From F1-120-MAGs238 sp964484185 (lineage in GTDB: Bacteria > Planctomycetota > Phycisphaerae > Phycisphaerales > UBA1924): a DNA stretch of 64,000 nucleotides. The notes beneath the pieces are model-generated. The model was not told the DNA's origin and did not search any database. It was given only the letters and a program-made list of their open reading frames with translations. Numbering within the stretch: the stretch's first letter is position 1; every line of letters starts with the position of its first letter. A program made the position numbers and the translations under genes. Below are positions 35,735 through 44,804 of the stretch, piece after piece. The DNA is taken from contig CAZAEQ010000007.1 of NCBI GenBank assembly GCA_964484185.1, positions 1 to 64,000 on the forward strand, in the 5' to 3' direction.

Positions 35735-36802
35735 TTACGCCGCCTGCTTCTCTAGTCGATACACATACGCCAGAATCTCCGCCACTGCCTGATAGTGCTC
35801 CGGTGAAATCTCCTGCCCCACATCCACTCCGTAATAAATCGCTCGCGCCAGGGGCGGACGCTCCACAATCGGAATCGCATTCGCCGATGCCACTTGCCTG
35901 ATTCGCAGCGCGAGCAAGTCTGCCCCCTTCGCAACCACCTTGGGTGCTGGCATCGTTGCCGGGTCATATTGAATCGCGACCGCAAAGTGCGTTGGGTTCG
36001 TCACAATCACATCCGCCTTGGGGACATCTCGCGAAATCCGCTGCATCGCAATCTCTCTGGCCCGCCGCAATCGCTTCCCCTTCATCGTCGGATCGCCATC
36101 CATGTCCTTACGCTCGTCCTTCACTTCCTGCTTGGTCATCTTCAGACCACGCATGAAACTCCAGCGTTGAAAGATGTAATCAACTGCCCCCAGCAACAGA
36201 AAAATCAAGAGCAGCCAGATCACCAGATCAATCGTCATCGTCGCGATCTCTTTCATCGCGCCTGCCATTGTCAGCCCGGGAAGCCCCGCAATCCGCGGCA
36301 GCAATTTCCACACATACGCCGCCCCAACTGCAAACACCATCGCAACCTTCAACACGCTCACGCCACTCTTGCCCGCGTTTGAAATCCCAAACAGTTTCTG
36401 CATGCCGGCAATCGGATTCAGCTTGTCGAGCTTGGGCATCAGCGGTTTTGTTGTGAGGATGAATCCAAACTGACCCGCATGCGCCAGATATGTCGCCACG
36501 ACCGCGATACCCAGAATCGGCATCACGGCCCACGCGCCGTTCATCGCCAATCGCGTCAGCGTTTCCTGCACACTGCCAACAGTCAGGGAGTTTCCAGCAT
36601 CCGTAAAATCGAGTCCGTGCTTCAGCGACCTGCCCATTCCATCCATCAATGGCCGCGAAAACACCTGCACCGTGATACAGATCACCAGCAACTGCGCAGC
36701 TGACGCCAAGTCCATGCTCCGCGGCACTTCGCCACGTTCACGCGCATCCGCCAGGCGCTTGCCGCTGGGTGCTTCCGTCTTGTCGCCAAGGTCTTCTGCC
36801 AC
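35735..36802 (-). CDS. flhB: Flagellar export switch protein
   Basis: 355 aa. FlhB switches export from rod/hook to filament substrates. It has the N-terminal DKTEAPSGKRLADARERGEVPRS segment broken around two residues of the family pattern, four transmembrane helices, and the conserved autocleavage motif NPTH in VIVTNPTHFAVAI, followed by the C-terminal fragment with GADLLALRIRQVA. GTG start 3 bp after the fliR stop. Confidence 0.95.
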   Translation of the reverse strand: MAEDLGDKTEAPSGKRLADARERGEVPRSMDLASAAQLLVICITVQVFSRPLMDGMGRSLKHGLDFTDAGNSLTVGSVQETLTRLAMNGAWAVMPILGIAVVATYLAHAGQFGFILTTKPLMPKLDKLNPIAGMQKLFGISNAGKSGVSVLKVAMVFAVGAAYVWKLLPRIAGLPGLTMAGAMKEIATMTIDLVIWLLLIFLLLGAVDYIFQRWSFMRGLKMTKQEVKDERKDMDGDPTMKGKRLRRAREIAMQRISRDVPKADVIVTNPTHFAVAIQYDPATMPAPKVVAKGADLLALRIRQVASANAIPIVERPPLARAIYYGVDVGQEISPEHYQAVAEILAYVYRLEKQAA

Positions 36803-36805
36803 AGC

Positions 36806-37588
36806 TCAGTGCCCCCCTCTTGACCACACCAGAAGTTCACGCAAGACCGCTACGGATTCATCGCCAACTGCAATTCCAGTAGCCCTCATGCTCACAATGA
36901 GAATCGCAAGTGAGGCGACAATCTTTGCTGTAAATCCCACCGTCATGACATTGAGCGCCGGCATCGTGCGAGACAGGAATCCAAACACAACCAGCAACAA
37001 CGCAATAATCGCCATTACTGGTGCCGACATGCGCACTGCAAGTTCCAATCCGCCCGACAGTGAACCAATGATCAACTCACTGGGAATCATCGAAGTTGTA
37101 AACGATCCAACTGGCACGAGCTTGAATGTGTTCATCACCGCCAGAAAACTGCTTTCGATCCCCCCCACCGCAAGGAACGTCGAAAGCCCCAGGTACGAAA
37201 ACAACTGCCCGATCGCATCCGATTCCGATTCAAGCGCCGGGTTGTACGTTTGTCCAAGTCCAAAACCAAGCTGCTGACTTGTCACAACTCCCGCCGCCTG
37301 CATCGCCATGATCGGTGCACTCGCGATCAATCCCACCACAAAGCCAATGATCGATTCCGACAACACCAGCGGCAGCAACGTAAACAAATCTGTCACCGGC
37401 ACATCTTTGAACGACGCCGGAACCGCTGGGAAAATCGCCGCCGAAAGCCCAAGTACCAGGAGCCCCTTCACCTTCATCGGAACCGCAAGGCTCGAGAGCA
37501 GCGGCGCGAACATGAATAGCCCAGCCAGTCTCGCCACGACGAGCAAGTACGGGAAAAGATACGGAAATAGCGGCTCAAGCGAAGGCAC
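36806..37588 (-). CDS. fliR: Flagellar export protein FliR
   Basis: 260 aa integral membrane protein of the export-gate complex (FliPQR). It starts MPSLEPLFPYLFPYLLVVAR and has about six helices, with LVLSESIIGFVVGLIASAP and GLGQTYNPALE, the conserved FliR loop. GTG start with GGGAGG 7 nt upstream, 3 bp after fliQ. Confidence 0.95.
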   Translation of the reverse strand: MPSLEPLFPYLFPYLLVVARLAGLFMFAPLLSSLAVPMKVKGLLVLGLSAAIFPAVPASFKDVPVTDLFTLLPLVLSESIIGFVVGLIASAPIMAMQAAGVVTSQQLGFGLGQTYNPALESESDAIGQLFSYLGLSTFLAVGGIESSFLAVMNTFKLVPVGSFTTSMIPSELIIGSLSGGLELAVRMSAPVMAIIALLLVVFGFLSRTMPALNVMTVGFTAKIVASLAILIVSMRATGIAVGDESVAVLRELLVWSRGGH

Positions 37589-37591
37589 TGA

Positions 37592-37855
37592 TTAACCTCC
37601 CAGGGGCAGCCGCAAGAGCACCTGCGTGTATTCCACCAGCCGTTCCACAATCCACGGCAACAACAACACCGCAACAACGATCATCGCCACGATCTTTGGA
37701 ACCAGTGCCAGGCTCTGGTCCTGAATCGAAGTGATCGCCTGCAAAATACTGATCACAAGTCCCACCACAATTCCCGCAAGCAGAATCGGCGCAGCAATCT
37801 TGAGCGTAATGATCAACATCTCTCTCACAAGTTCTACAGCAGAATCATCCACCAT
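37592..37855 (-). CDS. fliQ: Flagellar export protein FliQ
   Basis: 87 aa with two transmembrane helices, the normal size. The central SILQAITSIQDQSLALVPKI motif is the conserved FliQ hinge. It lies between fliP and fliR, in the near-universal order. Confidence 0.96.
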   Translation of the reverse strand: MVDDSAVELVREMLIITLKIAAPILLAGIVVGLVISILQAITSIQDQSLALVPKIVAMIVVAVLLLPWIVERLVEYTQVLLRLPLGG

Positions 37856-37874
37856 CGCGCCGCTCCTTCATCCT

Positions 37875-38858
37875 TCAACACAACAACGATTGCACACCCT
37901 GCCACACCCGTGGATCCACAATCATCGCCGCCGTACTTTGCACACCCGGCTGCGTAAACCCATGCATCAAACTACCAACCACCAGCGTCCAACCATCCAC
38001 CAGCACAAATAGCAACAGCTTGAACGGCAAACTCACCAGCACCGGCGGCAGCATCATCATGCTCATCGAAATCAGCAAGCTCGAAATCACAATATCAATG
38101 ATCAGGAATGGCAAATACACCCGGAATCCAAGCAGAAACGCCGTTTTCAGCTCGCTCAACATGTACGCCGGAACAAGCGAGATCATGTCCACATCCGCGC
38201 GAGTCAACTTCTCCGGTTGCGAGGCATCAATCCCGCGATAGTCCAGCACCATGTACAAACTTGACCAGTTCCCTGTTGTCTCAATCTGCGCAAACATGAA
38301 ATCCCGCAATGGCTGCTTCGCCTGATTCCAAAGCTGGTCGTAGTTCTGAACCTCACCCCTTTGATATGGAACAACGGCCTCGTCATACACACGCTGCGCG
38401 GTCGGCGCCATCACCAGCATTGTCATAAACAACGCCAGCCCCACCGTCACCTGTGGCGGTGGCACGCTCGCAGTACCAATCGCCTGCTTGAGCAATCCCA
38501 GCACCACCGTAATGCGTATGAAACACGTCGTCATCAGCATGATCGACGGCGCAAGACTGATCACCGTCAAGATCAACATGATGTTGATCGCCGGACTCAA
38601 TCCCCCCATCGGGCCAGAATTCGAACTTCCCCCGTTTTGTCCACTGTTCTGTCCGCCCGGCAACTGCCGCCCCACCGAATCCAGCACCTCAAGCGGATTC
38701 ACCGCAGTTCCCACATCTCGCGGCAGCAAAGCACTCAGCGGCGATGCCGATACTGGCGTCGTAGTCCCAGGCATCGGCGGTCCATACACCTGCGCACCCG
38801 CGCTGCTCCCAATGAACACCGCCATCGCCAGAACGGCGGCCTTGAGTTGCTTCATCAT
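37875..38858 (-). CDS. fliP: Flagellar export protein FliP
   Basis: 327 aa, longer than the usual 245 because of a signal peptide (cleavage near SAGA-QV) and a Gly/Asn/Ser-rich lead to about residue 85. The core has LSLAPSIMLMTTCFIRI-type first helix, GLALFMTMLVMAP, LVPAYMLSELKTAFLLGF and ISMSMMMLPPVLVSLPFKLL, all FliP signatures. Its ATG overlaps the fliO stop (ATGA). Confidence 0.96.
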   Translation of the reverse strand: MMKQLKAAVLAMAVFIGSSAGAQVYGPPMPGTTTPVSASPLSALLPRDVGTAVNPLEVLDSVGRQLPGGQNSGQNGGSSNSGPMGGLSPAINIMLILTVISLAPSIMLMTTCFIRITVVLGLLKQAIGTASVPPPQVTVGLALFMTMLVMAPTAQRVYDEAVVPYQRGEVQNYDQLWNQAKQPLRDFMFAQIETTGNWSSLYMVLDYRGIDASQPEKLTRADVDMISLVPAYMLSELKTAFLLGFRVYLPFLIIDIVISSLLISMSMMMLPPVLVSLPFKLLLFVLVDGWTLVVGSLMHGFTQPGVQSTAAMIVDPRVWQGVQSLLC

Positions 38859-39646
38859 CCCTGCACCTCAAACCGCGCCCGCCCGCGCAAATTCGCCAGC
38901 CTCGATTGCAGCGGCGTGACTTCATTCCCGGCGCTCGCGTTGCCAGCTGTCGCTCGCTTCACATTCCGAAGTGGCAAGGGCACTGGTTCAATCGGAATCT
39001 CACCCCGCTTTGAATACGCCATGTCTTCCGCCGTCAACATGTGCTCAAACTTCTGCCGACTCTGCTCTGTCTCCGCATCCTGCGACTTCAGCAGAATCGA
39101 AGCAACATCCTCGGCCTCATCGACTTCGCACAGTGTCGTCATCGTCACGCCGCCGAGTTTCCCGCCCGACGACTGACTCACCAGCAAAATCCGTCGATCC
39201 AGTTTGAGCAATACCAGCGTGCATCCGCGCCCAACGGGATACCGGCCCAGCACTTCCAGAATTCCTGATGGAGCACGCCCGCCCGCTCCCATAGCCGCCC
39301 ACAGTCCGCCTGATTTCTGTGCCGCCTTGCGGGCGAAATACGCTACAGCTCCAATGACTGACAACACCGTCACCAGTGCGCTCACCGTCGTCAGAGTACC
39401 CGGATCCATCAAACCGCCAGCCGACTTTTCCGTCGCCTTTAAAGGCGCAGAACTCGGCGCTTTCGCCTTGCCCAGTGGCAACGCTTCCGACGTTGTCGCC
39501 TTCGACTTGTTTGCAGTTGCGTCAACTGATACAACGCCGCCCGCTGCGGGCAGCCCGGGCGGTCCGACGAGATCGTCAGAGTGTGCCACCGCTGCACTCA
39601 TACAGAGCGAAACTGCAATCAGGTGTATGAAACAACGCCTCAGCAT
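38855..39646 (-). CDS. fliO: Flagellar biosynthesis protein FliO-like
   Basis: 263 aa. It has a signal peptide (cleavage near AAVA-HS), a linker rich in Ala, Lys and Ser, one transmembrane helix (about 85-108) and a cytoplasmic FliO-type domain with LEVLGRYPVGRGCTLVLLKL and DRRILLVSQSSGG. FliO assists FliP assembly. The family is poorly conserved; the call rests on this domain and the fliN-fliO-fliP order. Confidence 0.88.
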   Translation of the reverse strand: MLRRCFIHLIAVSLCMSAAVAHSDDLVGPPGLPAAGGVVSVDATANKSKATTSEALPLGKAKAPSSAPLKATEKSAGGLMDPGTLTTVSALVTVLSVIGAVAYFARKAAQKSGGLWAAMGAGGRAPSGILEVLGRYPVGRGCTLVLLKLDRRILLVSQSSGGKLGGVTMTTLCEVDEAEDVASILLKSQDAETEQSRQKFEHMLTAEDMAYSKRGEIPIEPVPLPLRNVKRATAGNASAGNEVTPLQSRLANLRGRARFEVQG

Positions 39647-39658
39647 TTCAAGCCCTTC

Positions 39659-40192
39659 TTAACTGGCGGCCTTGGGGCGTCCAGTTTCCGGCAGACTCAA
39701 AATCTGATTGATTCGAACGCAGAAATTGTCATTGAGAACCAGCACTTCGCCGCGTGCCACGTGCCGACCGTTCACATACACATCAACCGGGTCGCCTGCA
39801 AGCTTGTCCAGTTCAACGACAGCGCCCTCGGTCAACCGCAGCACATCGTTGACCAGCATCTGCGTTCGACCAAGTTCGATCTTCACGTTAAGACTGACAT
39901 CCGAAAGCAGCTCAAGACCCGTCGCCCCGGCTCCATTGCTTCCAGGAACAAACGCCGGGAAATTGAACGCATCTGCTGCGCTCTCGCCCGCTGCATTACC
40001 AGTGGCTGTTCCAGCTTCACCTGCGGTTGGAAATGTATGGGTCGGGTGTCCGGCACCGGACAAATCACTCAGCGCGGCCATCGCTTCCCGGGCCGATCTC
40101 AGCGCGGACTCTGCTGCCTCATCAATCGGCTGCGACGCTTCGTTCTTTGCTGGCTGGCTTCCGCCACCTGCGCCTGTCTCGTTCTCGGCCAT
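39659..40192 (-). CDS. fliN: Flagellar switch protein FliN with long N-terminal region
   Basis: 177 aa. The C-terminal 85 residues are a SpoA domain: LLSDVSLNVKIELGRTQMLV, then LTEGAVVELDKLAGDPVDVY and GRHVARGEVLVLNDNFCVRI. It belongs to the C-ring below the motor. The first 90 residues are Ala/Gly/Glu-rich and probably disordered, unlike short E. coli FliN. ATG 40192 has AGGAGGG upstream. The gene normally upstream, fliM, is absent: only 184 bp separate fliN from fliL. Confidence 0.93.
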   Translation of the reverse strand: MAENETGAGGGSQPAKNEASQPIDEAAESALRSAREAMAALSDLSGAGHPTHTFPTAGEAGTATGNAAGESAADAFNFPAFVPGSNGAGATGLELLSDVSLNVKIELGRTQMLVNDVLRLTEGAVVELDKLAGDPVDVYVNGRHVARGEVLVLNDNFCVRINQILSLPETGRPKAAS

Positions 40193-40376
40193 CCTTGGCC
40201 CTCCTGTCGGCAAGTTCTGCTTGCCTATCATTTACGGACTTGCGCATCCTGCGCAAGCTCTGCCCGCATGTGCCTCTATCGACCCGCCGCTCCAACTTGA
40301 TCCACATTTGCAAAACAGACACAGGCCCGCACCACCGCGGGACCGCGCAGAGCTTGCGCTAGTTGTCGTCCTGCCC

Positions 40377-40952
40377 TCAATCCGTCGCAAAACCGCGGCA
40401 GCGAGGGATCAAAACCCGCTCAACTCGCGGATTGCCATCGGCATCGGCACCGAAGATTTTGAGTGTCAACGCCGTCAACTGCCGGCTCAAGGTCTCTTTC
40501 CCTGGTTCCTTCAACTGACTGTGCTGGGCACGGCTGAAGATTCGAGCGACTTCTTCCTTAATCTCTGCCTCGCGACGCTTGAGCTGTTCAGCCACAATCG
40601 TCTCGTTCTTCTTCTTCACCTTGATATACACACCCACATCCCACAGCCAGACTCGACCAGTCTGCATGTTCTGCAGCTTGTCTTCCATGAGTTTGAGTTC
40701 GATCTCCGCATCGTCATCCAGGACCGCTCCGCCCTCGCCGTGCTCGCCAGCAGGGGCTGCACCCTCTACGCCATGAGCCTCTGCGGCCTGCGGTTTCTTG
40801 CTCGACATTGAAACAACCAGATAGACGCCTGCTCCCTCGACGAGCATGAGCGCAGCCACAATTCCCAGCAGCTTGATCGGCGGCTTCTTCTTTGCGCCTG
40901 CATCCGCCGCCGGAGCTGCTTCTTCCTTGGGCTTAGATTCCTTATCAGACAT
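40377..40952 (-). CDS. fliL: Flagellar basal-body-associated protein FliL
   Basis: 191 aa. A charged cytoplasmic N-terminus, one transmembrane helix (about 28-50: LLGIVAALMLVEGAGVYLVV) and a periplasmic FliL domain with KVKKKNETIVAEQLKRREAE, KEEVARIFS and LKEPGKETLSRQL. FliL surrounds the stator and modulates torque. The 166-bp spacer upstream, where motB is expected, contains no gene or recognisable remnant. Confidence 0.88.
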   Translation of the reverse strand: MSDKESKPKEEAAPAADAGAKKKPPIKLLGIVAALMLVEGAGVYLVVSMSSKKPQAAEAHGVEGAAPAGEHGEGGAVLDDDAEIELKLMEDKLQNMQTGRVWLWDVGVYIKVKKKNETIVAEQLKRREAEIKEEVARIFSRAQHSQLKEPGKETLSRQLTALTLKIFGADADGNPRVERVLIPRCRGFATD

Positions 40953-41118
40953 GCGTCAACTCCCTCGCGATCGCTGCCCAACCTGGGCATGTGGATCGGA
41001 TGGGTCATCGACCCCTTTGCATGCTGCCATCACCCTTCACAATCGAAAGCCGCTTGCCATCAGCATCCCGCTCTCACAGTCGGCAGCGTTCATCCAATCC
41101 GGAAGTTCTCGGACTACA

Positions 41119-41874
41119 TCAGGCAGCTCGTCTGATCTCAGTTGATCCGATATTCGCTGCGCCCTGACCCGGCATCATGCCCATCAATCGCCGTCGCATG
41201 GCAATCGCATCGAGCCCTTCGGCCAGCGAAATGACCCCTTCAACCACAATGAGTCGTCGCAGCACTTCCGCGCGGCGCACACCACTGGTTGCAGTCCAGT
41301 CAGCCCTTGACATCACGCTGCTCATCATTCCTGTGAATATTGACAGTGCGACAAGGACACCGGTGATCGCTGAAATCTCCCCACCTGTGAGACTGGCTAC
41401 CAGCACCTGAATCGCGCCGACCGCCGCACATGCCAGCGACAGAGTCAGACTCGCGCTGCGCGCAATTTCCCAGTTGTTTACTTCGCCATTTCCCTGAGCG
41501 CCTAAGTAGCTTGTTTCAAGTTGGCTGCGAATTTCCTGCGGCTTCTGACCTTCAAGAGCTAGTGTCACCCCTCGCACCAGGAGCGGATCTTTCATCGTCG
41601 CAGCGCTCTGCGCCATCGTCACCAGATTGTGCTTATGCCGAATTTCGGCGAGCCCTACCAGATCATGCACCGTGCGATTCAAATCGCCGTGGCGCTGTTT
41701 CGCGCTTGCGCGAACAAGTCTTGATATCTTGAGCATTCGAACCAGCGGCACACAAAGCAGGCCTGCGCCCACCATCGCACCCAACATAATGATCATTGAT
41801 GCATCCACATAAGCCCCCTTGGTTAGAGCGTCGTGGTGGTTATCGGCGTCAAAAACACGCTCCTTAACCGGCAT
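41119..41874 (-). CDS. motA: Flagellar motor stator protein MotA
   Basis: 251 aa from ATG 41874, or 229 aa from GTG 41808, which has AAGGGGG just upstream and removes a non-conserved lead. Four transmembrane helices: IIMLGAMVGAGLLCVPLV, one in the first half, and two after residue 150 (LTLSLACAAVGAIQVLVASL and ALSIFTGMMSSVMS). The cytoplasmic loop carries RHKHNLVTMAQSAATMKDPL and the C-terminus EGVISLAEGLDAIAMRRRL, typical of MotA/ExbB-type stators. Its obligate partner MotB is not adjacent. Confidence 0.87.
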   Translation of the reverse strand: MPVKERVFDADNHHDALTKGAYVDASMIIMLGAMVGAGLLCVPLVRMLKISRLVRASAKQRHGDLNRTVHDLVGLAEIRHKHNLVTMAQSAATMKDPLLVRGVTLALEGQKPQEIRSQLETSYLGAQGNGEVNNWEIARSASLTLSLACAAVGAIQVLVASLTGGEISAITGVLVALSIFTGMMSSVMSRADWTATSGVRRAEVLRRLIVVEGVISLAEGLDAIAMRRRLMGMMPGQGAANIGSTEIRRAA

Positions 41875-41892
41875 CCTGGGTTTCCCTACTGA

Positions 41893-43650
41893 TTACCGCC
41901 CAAGAACGAGCAATTGCTGCATCAGTTCGTCCACCGTTCGGATCACCCTCGAATTGGCGGAATACCCGGTGGACACCTGTATCATCTTTATAAACTCATT
42001 GCTGAGGTCAACATTCGACAGTTCAAGCGAACCCGCCACGATCTTGCCCGCACCCTGCGTATTTGGAGCAAGCACTCGTGCATTGCCGCTATTTGGGCCA
42101 ACCCCAAACTTGTTTTCGCCCAGGCTTACCAGCCCCTGGTTGTTCGCAAAGGTCGCCATCGCTACCTGCCCCAGAGTCCGCGTCTGCCCATTCGAATACG
42201 CGCCGGTGATCACTCCATCAGATCCAATGCCAAACCCTGTCAGTGTTCCCATCGGCGAGCCATCGCGAAACGTCGCTGCAATCTGCGATGTCGTATCTGC
42301 CAGAGCCGTGATCGCTCCATTGCCCGATGCAAAGTTCAACTCAAAGCTCACAGGAGTCACCGCGCCCGATTGTTCGCGATCGACCGCAATTGTCACAGGG
42401 AGCGGCGTCAACATCTGCCCGGCAGTGTCAAAGTTCACCAGACCCGTTGCCAGCTGCAAGTTATTATCTGTATCATCTCCCGATTCAACGTAATACCTCC
42501 ACGTTGTCCCGGCATTGGTGCGACTCTCCGCCACCATCGTCACATCGACAGCTACTTCCGACCCCAGCGAGTCAAACACAATGAAACTTGTGCGTACCGC
42601 TTCGCCATCTGCAGACGCCTCTTTGTCAATTGCAAATGGCGCGCGTGAATATGTTCCATCTGCATTCAGAAGCCTCAGATCAGAAGCATCAATCTTCAAG
42701 TCATTGGTCGTACCAGTATTGCCCACGATCGAGACGATCCCCGTTGCAGCATCAAGTGTCACGCCCGGCGTGCGCCCATCAGGATTCGCACCTGTCGTTG
42801 TCTGCAGCCCCGATGATTCATTCAGAAATGTCATCAGATCGGCAAGAGTCGTCGTTGCGCTGATCGCCAAGGTCTGCGTCGGCAGCGTCTTGTTTCCCTT
42901 TTCCGCGGACTTGAACTGCAATGTCTGTCCGACCGCAAATAGCGGCGTGTTCGACCCTGCCTGCGCCGGATCCTCAATGTCGGTCAACAGGTTAAGCGAT
43001 TCAATCACGTTCCCCGGTCCCGGCACCGGAATCGCGGTGGCAATCAGCCGCAACCCCGTCGTCGCAGTTCCAGACAGATTCACCAGCGAACCTTGCGATG
43101 GCAAATCACCCGCCGCGTTCAAATTTCCCGCCATATCTACGCGAGTCGTCGCCTCCGCAATTGAGTCTCGCCCGAGTGGAATCGAAATCGGCTGCAGGAT
43201 CCCCGGAATCACCGTGTGATTCTCATCCACTCCAAAGCCCATCACGCGGTCGCCCGCGATCGTCACCAGTTCATCCGAGGCGTTCTTTGTGAACGAACCA
43301 TCTCGAGTGTAAAACTCGGTCGTCCCCTGCGTCACCACAAAGAATCCCTCGCCATCAATCGCCAGATCGCGCGCGTTGCCTGATGCCGAGATCGTTCCAC
43401 CCGTAAACTGCTTTTGAATCCCCGAGACATTTACGCCCATACCAATCTGGTACGGGTTGGTTCCACCCAGGTCATCACGCGGCGCTGAACCCATGCTCAC
43501 CGTGCGGCTGAACATGTTCGAAAATTCAATCCGATCCGCTTTGAAGGCGGTCGTACCAACATTCGCAACGTTGTTACCAATCACATCAAGCGAACGTGCG
43601 TGCGCTGAAAGTCCAGACATCGCCGAATACAACGCCGTCGTCGAAGCCAT
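41893..43650 (-). CDS. flgE: Flagellar hook protein FlgE
   Basis: 585 aa hook subunit. The N-terminus TTALYSAMSGLSAHARSLDV with IGNNVANVGTTAFKADRIEF and the central GEGFFVV are signatures of the FlgE/F/G rod-hook family; the C-terminus LSNVDLSNEFIKMIQVSTGY is the conserved coiled-coil end. The middle 400 residues form hook domains D1-D2 and are Thr/Asp-rich. ATG 43650 is chosen over a GTG at 43656 because AAAGG is better spaced to it. Confidence 0.95.
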   Translation of the reverse strand: MASTTALYSAMSGLSAHARSLDVIGNNVANVGTTAFKADRIEFSNMFSRTVSMGSAPRDDLGGTNPYQIGMGVNVSGIQKQFTGGTISASGNARDLAIDGEGFFVVTQGTTEFYTRDGSFTKNASDELVTIAGDRVMGFGVDENHTVIPGILQPISIPLGRDSIAEATTRVDMAGNLNAAGDLPSQGSLVNLSGTATTGLRLIATAIPVPGPGNVIESLNLLTDIEDPAQAGSNTPLFAVGQTLQFKSAEKGNKTLPTQTLAISATTTLADLMTFLNESSGLQTTTGANPDGRTPGVTLDAATGIVSIVGNTGTTNDLKIDASDLRLLNADGTYSRAPFAIDKEASADGEAVRTSFIVFDSLGSEVAVDVTMVAESRTNAGTTWRYYVESGDDTDNNLQLATGLVNFDTAGQMLTPLPVTIAVDREQSGAVTPVSFELNFASGNGAITALADTTSQIAATFRDGSPMGTLTGFGIGSDGVITGAYSNGQTRTLGQVAMATFANNQGLVSLGENKFGVGPNSGNARVLAPNTQGAGKIVAGSLELSNVDLSNEFIKMIQVSTGYSANSRVIRTVDELMQQLLVLGR

Positions 43651-43864
43651 GATCACATCCTTTGACTCTGTGAACCTCAGGCATCATGCCAGAAACTTTC
43701 GGCTCCGCCGACCCTCTCTCTATCGCAATCGCCGTGCCGCTCGTAGTTTCCAACTGCGTCCATATTCCAGTTATTTTCTGCACTTTCCCATATCCACTGG
43801 CGCGAAAAATAACCGCAGCGCCAGTAAGGCACTGCGGCGGCATTCTTCGAATCTCGTTCCTCCG

Positions 43865-44329
43865 CTACGGCCGTTTCACAATCGACGCCAGCGCATCCAG
43901 CAATGATGCATTAGTCATCGACGCCCGCGGCGGCCCCACCACTGGCTGTGCCGCGTTCACTCCGCTCCCAGGCGCAGAAACAACAGCATCAATTCCGGTC
44001 ACCACGCTATTCATATCCGCGGCTCCAGTAATCTGCCGCACGCCCACATCCATCGTGAGAGCTTGTCCATCCATCAACACAAGCACGCGGCTCGCACCCT
44101 GCGCCTCCGCCGAATCCGCCACTTTCGCCAAACGCTGCAACTGTTCGCTGCTCAGTTCCACATTCGCGCCACTCGCGAGCGTCACTTCCAGTCCGGTTGA
44201 AAACTCGCCTTCGGTCGCCTTACTCAGCAGATCCGAAAAGCTCATGCCGCCCACCGGTGGCGGCGTTGTACTGCCCGCTTGACGCGAACCCAGCCCCAAT
44301 GACCTCAGAAGATCAATCGCGTTCGTCAT
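43865..44329 (-). CDS. Small flagellar-operon protein between flgD and flgE
   Basis: 154 aa, ATG overlapping the flgD stop (ATGA). The central LEVTLASGANVELSSEQLQR, followed by LAKVADSAEAQG and then RVLVLMDGQALTMDVGVRQI, resembles the flagellar-operon protein family found between flgD and flgE in Firmicutes and spirochaetes (TIGR02530), although the N- and C-terminal thirds here are extra. Function is not established for the family; the position suggests hook assembly. The 214-bp gap before flgE carries no other gene. Confidence 0.75.
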   Translation of the reverse strand: MTNAIDLLRSLGLGSRQAGSTTPPPVGGMSFSDLLSKATEGEFSTGLEVTLASGANVELSSEQLQRLAKVADSAEAQGASRVLVLMDGQALTMDVGVRQITGAADMNSVVTGIDAVVSAPGSGVNAAQPVVGPPRASMTNASLLDALASIVKRP

Positions 44330-44763
44330 GATTCACCTTCAACCGATGCAGGAGCCTCAACCGCCTTCTGAATCTCATCGACATTCGAGATGTTCACGCG
44401 AACGCCCGATGCCAGCGTCAGGAATGTCCCCTGATTCGTCCGCGTCACCGCATCCACCATGCCTGCGACACGCTCACTATCCTCACTCACGCCACTGATC
44501 ATTCTTCCGATCAGTGCCGATGCATTCGAGAACTCATTCTGATTGACCAGGGACGACAATCTGCTTGACAGATCTGTATCCGACTGAATGCTGCGAATCT
44601 GCGACAATTGCTGCAGCAACTGATTCGTATCACTCGGCTGCGTCGGATCCTGATTCGACAGCTCCGTAAAAATAAGCTTGGTAAAATCTTCGCTCGTCAT
44701 GGCGCTGAACCCGGTCTTGGCCGTCTGATTCACACCTGTTCCGCTGATTGCAGATACTGCCAT
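44326..44763 (-). CDS. flgD: Flagellar hook-capping protein FlgD
   Basis: 145 aa, the short FlgD form as in Bacillus, without the C-terminal Tudor/FNIII domains of E. coli. It shows TSEDFTKLIFTELSNQDPTQ, then QLLQQLSQIRSIQSDTDL, the family signature. FlgD caps the growing hook. It follows fliK by 41 bp and overlaps the next gene. Confidence 0.93.
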   Translation of the reverse strand: MAVSAISGTGVNQTAKTGFSAMTSEDFTKLIFTELSNQDPTQPSDTNQLLQQLSQIRSIQSDTDLSSRLSSLVNQNEFSNASALIGRMISGVSEDSERVAGMVDAVTRTNQGTFLTLASGVRVNISNVDEIQKAVEAPASVEGES

Positions 44764-44804
44764 GCGATACCTCCGGTCTTTAATACTTTAAGACCAATCC
44801 AGCC

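Noticed and set aside
38361..39176. Plus-strand 271-codon open frame opposite fliP and fliO
   Set aside because: Antisense to two conserved flagellar genes and very Arg/His-rich.
40960..41118. Possible motB fragment in the motA-fliL gap
   Set aside because: No OmpA-like or plug motif in any frame; too short.
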